A stretch of 64,000 bases of DNA, from the NCBI GenBank assembly GCA_039881145.1, contig JAYKKI010000003.1, forward strand, positions 7,957,501-8,021,500, in the 5' to 3' direction. Origin of the DNA: Druceiella hillmani (lineage: Eukaryota; Arthropoda; Insecta; Lepidoptera; Hepialidae). The translations under genes and the position numbers were made by a program. The notes beneath the pieces are model-generated. The model had not been told where the DNA came from. It saw only the letters and a list, made by a program, of their open reading frames with translations, and searched no databases. Shown here one piece after another: positions 61,364-64,000 of this stretch (position 1 is its first letter; each line of letters starts with the position of its first letter).

Positions 61364-61607
61364 GTAAGTAACATTTTCAAATATTTTATTTTTCTCTGAG
61401 AATTACGTTTGTAACATTACTAAGCTAGTATTTTTCTAGTTATTTAGCTTATAGTATAAAATTTTACGTAGAACAATTGTTTTTTGAATGTATAGATTAA
61501 ATTGTTGTGTGTAACTTCAAACTCAACTCGTTAGGGTAAAAAGGTCCATATGTGGACCTTTTAAACCCATATCATCAATGAATAAAATTTTGTATTTATC
61601 ATTTCAG
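61364..61607 (+). other. Probable 5' intron of the pogo-like transposase gene
   Basis: The donor GTAAGTA at 61364 and acceptor ATTTCAG ending 61607 bracket a 244-bp stretch that ends one base before the transposase ATG at 61609. It contains the palindrome AAAAGGTCCA/TGGACCTTTT (61539-61562). Confidence 0.45.
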
Positions 61608-61608
61608 A

Positions 61609-62891
61609 ATGCGGAATTACAAAAGAAAAACTGATCGAGGTACGAAGTCCGTCGAGTTAATGCCGCGTGCGGCTGGTTTAGTTCTGAATGAAAATAAATC
61701 GCTGCGTTAAGTTTATCGTGAATATGAGGTAAGAAGAACATCATTAACAAGATTTATGGCACGTCTGAAAGAAAATCCTGAATGGTCAAGATTTGGTTAT
61801 GGGACTCCACGATTGGTGTTTACAGCATTATAAGAAACTTCTCTGTGTGATTACCTACTCACACTTGCTCAAATTTTCCATGGTATAGGTCCCAAAGATG
61901 TTCGACGCCTGGCTTATGATTGCGCTTTGGAATATAATATAAATATTCTAGAGACATGGCATGCAATAAAAATGGCTGGAAAAAACTGGATGGCAGGACT
62001 TTTTCAATCAAACGAACATCAGTGAGTATTTTGACAAATTAGAGCAAGTCGTGGATGGTTATAAATTTAGAGGGTCATCTATATGGAATGCCGATGAGAC
62101 TGGCGTTGCAACTGTCACTAAACCTTTAAAAATAATTGCGGCTAAAGGGCAAAAAAATGATGGATCCATAATATCAGCTGAAAGGGGGACCAATGTAAAA
62201 TTGCTAGTAGCTGTTTCAACAACTAGAGTTTCTATACCGCCGTTGTTTGTATTTCCAAGAAATAAATATCAAGACCACTTCGTGCAAGATGGGCTACCAG
62301 AACGCATTGGTGCTTGTAATGCTAGCGGTTGGATGAATAAAGTAGATCTTGCGCTTTATGCAACATTTCATTTTCTACGTAAAACCAACTAAAGAATCAC
62401 CTGTTTTGCTTTTGATGGATAATCACAGTTCCCATCTCTCATTGCCGGTATTGGATTTAGTGAAGAATAAAGGAGTAGTAATTCTTTCATATCTGCCTCA
62501 TTGTACTTACAAGTTGCAGCCCCTAGATGTATCAGTGTTTGGGCCATTTAAAAAGTATTTATCGTCAAAATAAGATGAATGGATGCGTAATAATCCTGGC
62601 AAAACCATGTTAATTTATGATATCCCAGGAATATTTCGAACCATTTCACAACTGGCGTTAACTTCCAACAACATTTCAAAAGGGTTCCAAAAAACGGGAG
62701 TTTTCCCATTCAACCGGAAAGTATTTACAGACTCGGACTTTGCTCCAAGTTTTATGACAGACAGACCAATTCATGATAGTAATCAACCGCCACCTTCTTC
62801 CGTGTCTACAAAGATACAGCCAGCTATAATCATCGATTCCAGCCACCTGCGACTGTTAAACCACAGCCACCTATCTCACAAGGTTCGTTGA
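61609..62891 (+). pseudogene. Pogo-like DDE_1 transposase pseudogene
   Basis: The ATG opens MRNYKRKTDRGTKS, the start of a psq/CENP-B-type DNA-binding domain, followed by RTSLTRFMARLKENPEW and a linker (FHGIGPKDVRRLAYDCA, AGKNWMAGLF). The catalytic part has WNADETG (first Asp, about 62089), LLLMDNHSSH (second, about 62417) and YKLQPLDVSVFGPFKKYL (third, about 62528). The last two Asp are 35 residues apart. The C-terminus has NISKGFQKTGVFPFNRKVF. Damage: stops at about 61708 and 61831, a frameshift near 62020, another near 62380, and a stop at about 62572. About 427 codons remain, near family length, so decay is by small lesions. Confidence 0.85.
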
Positions 62892-64000
62892 CTCTATTAA
62901 CAGCTGATTCTATTAATATGAATCGATCCACAAAACTTATTTGTTTACCTCTTCACCTTTGACATCACTCAATGATCCATTATTATTTTCTTCAGCTAGT
63001 GTTGAGACTTCAACCGTCAACATCTCGCGTGGTTCCATTTTTGTGCACTGAGCCTCAGCCGTCAACTTCCTGAAATGTAGCGTTTTTCAGTCAGAATAAT
63101 ACATATATTTCCTATGAAAATATTCCATTACATATCCACTACTGATGTAAGTGAAAGGTTAAAATTTTATATTTCATTAAAAAAAAATGAATTAAAAAAT
63201 TAAAAGTCGAGCAGTGTTTGTACTTTGATGTATAGTAAATCAAAATCATTTAATTTATTCTTCTTTAACTGCATATATATGGGAATAAAAAAACTAACTG
63301 TAATGGCAGAAAAATAATAATTAAAACGAAACTTTAGAACTGGTTACCAATACTGCGATTAATTGATATGTGTTTATTATTTTTATTTATTAATTGATAT
63401 TGCTTCGTTATATTTTCACCCTGGCGATTTTATAGTTTTGCGTTTAACGCACTAGGTAACATAACATTAATAGTTTTTCTAAAAGCGTAATTTACAAAAT
63501 ATTTAATAATTATAAATTTATAAAGTCGCGTGTTTTTTTTTCAATATATCTACATTTTTTACTTAATTTTATATCTAGTTAAAAATTAAGCATATAATTT
63601 TCCATATTTTCCTATTTACATTTTAAATTAAGTGCGAAGCACGTTTTCTCTTTGGTAAATCTGTCCCTTATTCTTAACATACCCTTTTTGTTACCTTTTT
63701 AATCACATTTGTGGATTCTTATTTAGAGAAATTACTTAGACCGTTGTATATTCTATATTTCATAAAAAAATGTTTGATTTCTCTGAAACTTATTCTCCCG
63801 TATCGCGTTGACAATAATTAAACTTGGTTGCCGGATAACACATTCATTCCTAGGGATATTATCATGGCATTTGGTATATATTAATACCATATTCCATTAG
63901 CACCAAAAATAACATATTAGTAATTGCACTTACTCGATATCACAAATAAGGAATCAATTAACAGAAACCAGCGACACGCATTAAACCAATCAACTCTTAT
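62892..64000. other. AT-rich DNA to the window end, nothing identified
   Basis: The 3' end of the pogo-like element should lie in the first part (perhaps near 63080) but no terminal repeat matching the 5' side was found. No other gene was recognised. Confidence 0.4.

Larger units (their letters stand above)
61160..62891 (+). mobile_element. Pogo-like (DDE_1) transposon, partial
   Basis: A GC-rich 5' leader (61160-61363), a probable 244-bp 5' intron (61364-61607) and a transposase pseudogene (61609-62891) form one unit. No terminal inverted repeats could be paired, so both ends are approximate. The motif GGGTAAAAAGG(T/C)CCA occurs at 61202-61216 and 61534-61548, and a slightly longer inverted variant at about 61553-61568; these are possible subterminal transposase-binding repeats. 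Confidence 0.7.

Overview
The window looks like an AT-rich, gene-poor stretch of an arthropod nuclear genome, most likely an insect. The basis is roughly 70% A+T, many long (AT)n tracts, a eukaryotic tRNA-Ala gene, and a decayed errantivirus-type Ty3/gypsy element together with mariner, pogo-like, R1-like, Jockey-like and RTE-like elements. The mix does not fix the order. No complete host protein-coding gene could be identified. The long open frames are either transposable-element remnants or low-complexity frames running through (AT)n.

Layout. 1-16 kb: a GC-rich patch at the very start that may be the last exon of a gene to the left, one small LINE 3' fragment (about 1.7 kb), one well-formed but unidentified exon-like ORF (3.3-3.45 kb, minus strand), then mostly featureless AT-rich DNA up to a GC-rich LINE C-terminus at 15.5-15.8 kb. 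16.5-19 kb: a 1.46 kb foldback element with 237-bp near-identical inverted arms, then two smaller palindromes. 20.2-27 kb: a Jockey-like LINE fragment, dispersed and tandem noncoding repeats, a diverged relative of the foldback interior, and a decayed reverse transcriptase with its YADD box intact. 29-38 kb: an internally deleted mariner, (AT)n tracts, a LINE 3' fragment and a CpG-rich island of unknown nature. 41.9-43.1 kb: an R1-like LINE piece covering the gag zinc knuckles and the start of the endonuclease. 46.9-51.7 kb: a minus-strand RTE-like reverse transcriptase lying directly against a plus-strand errantivirus relic (RNase H, integrase, env remnant), which ends at a 44-bp foldback. 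55.5-58 kb: a DUF4817 plus DDE transposase pseudogene and a mariner with recognisable terminal inverted repeats and a DD34D triad. 58.85 kb: tRNA-Ala(AGC) with a weak T arm. 61.2-62.9 kb: a pogo-like (DDE_1) transposase pseudogene with a probable 5' intron.

The genes do not form a host pathway; the window is a record of element insertion and decay. Apart from the elements, the most unusual feature is a set of at least a dozen near-perfect local inverted duplications (arms 15-44 bp, loops mostly 3-21 bp). Their sequences are unrelated to one another, and one interrupts a LINE coding region. They fit repeated template-switch events better than a single MITE family. Protein-family identities were recognised by eye from conserved motifs; no database search was run.
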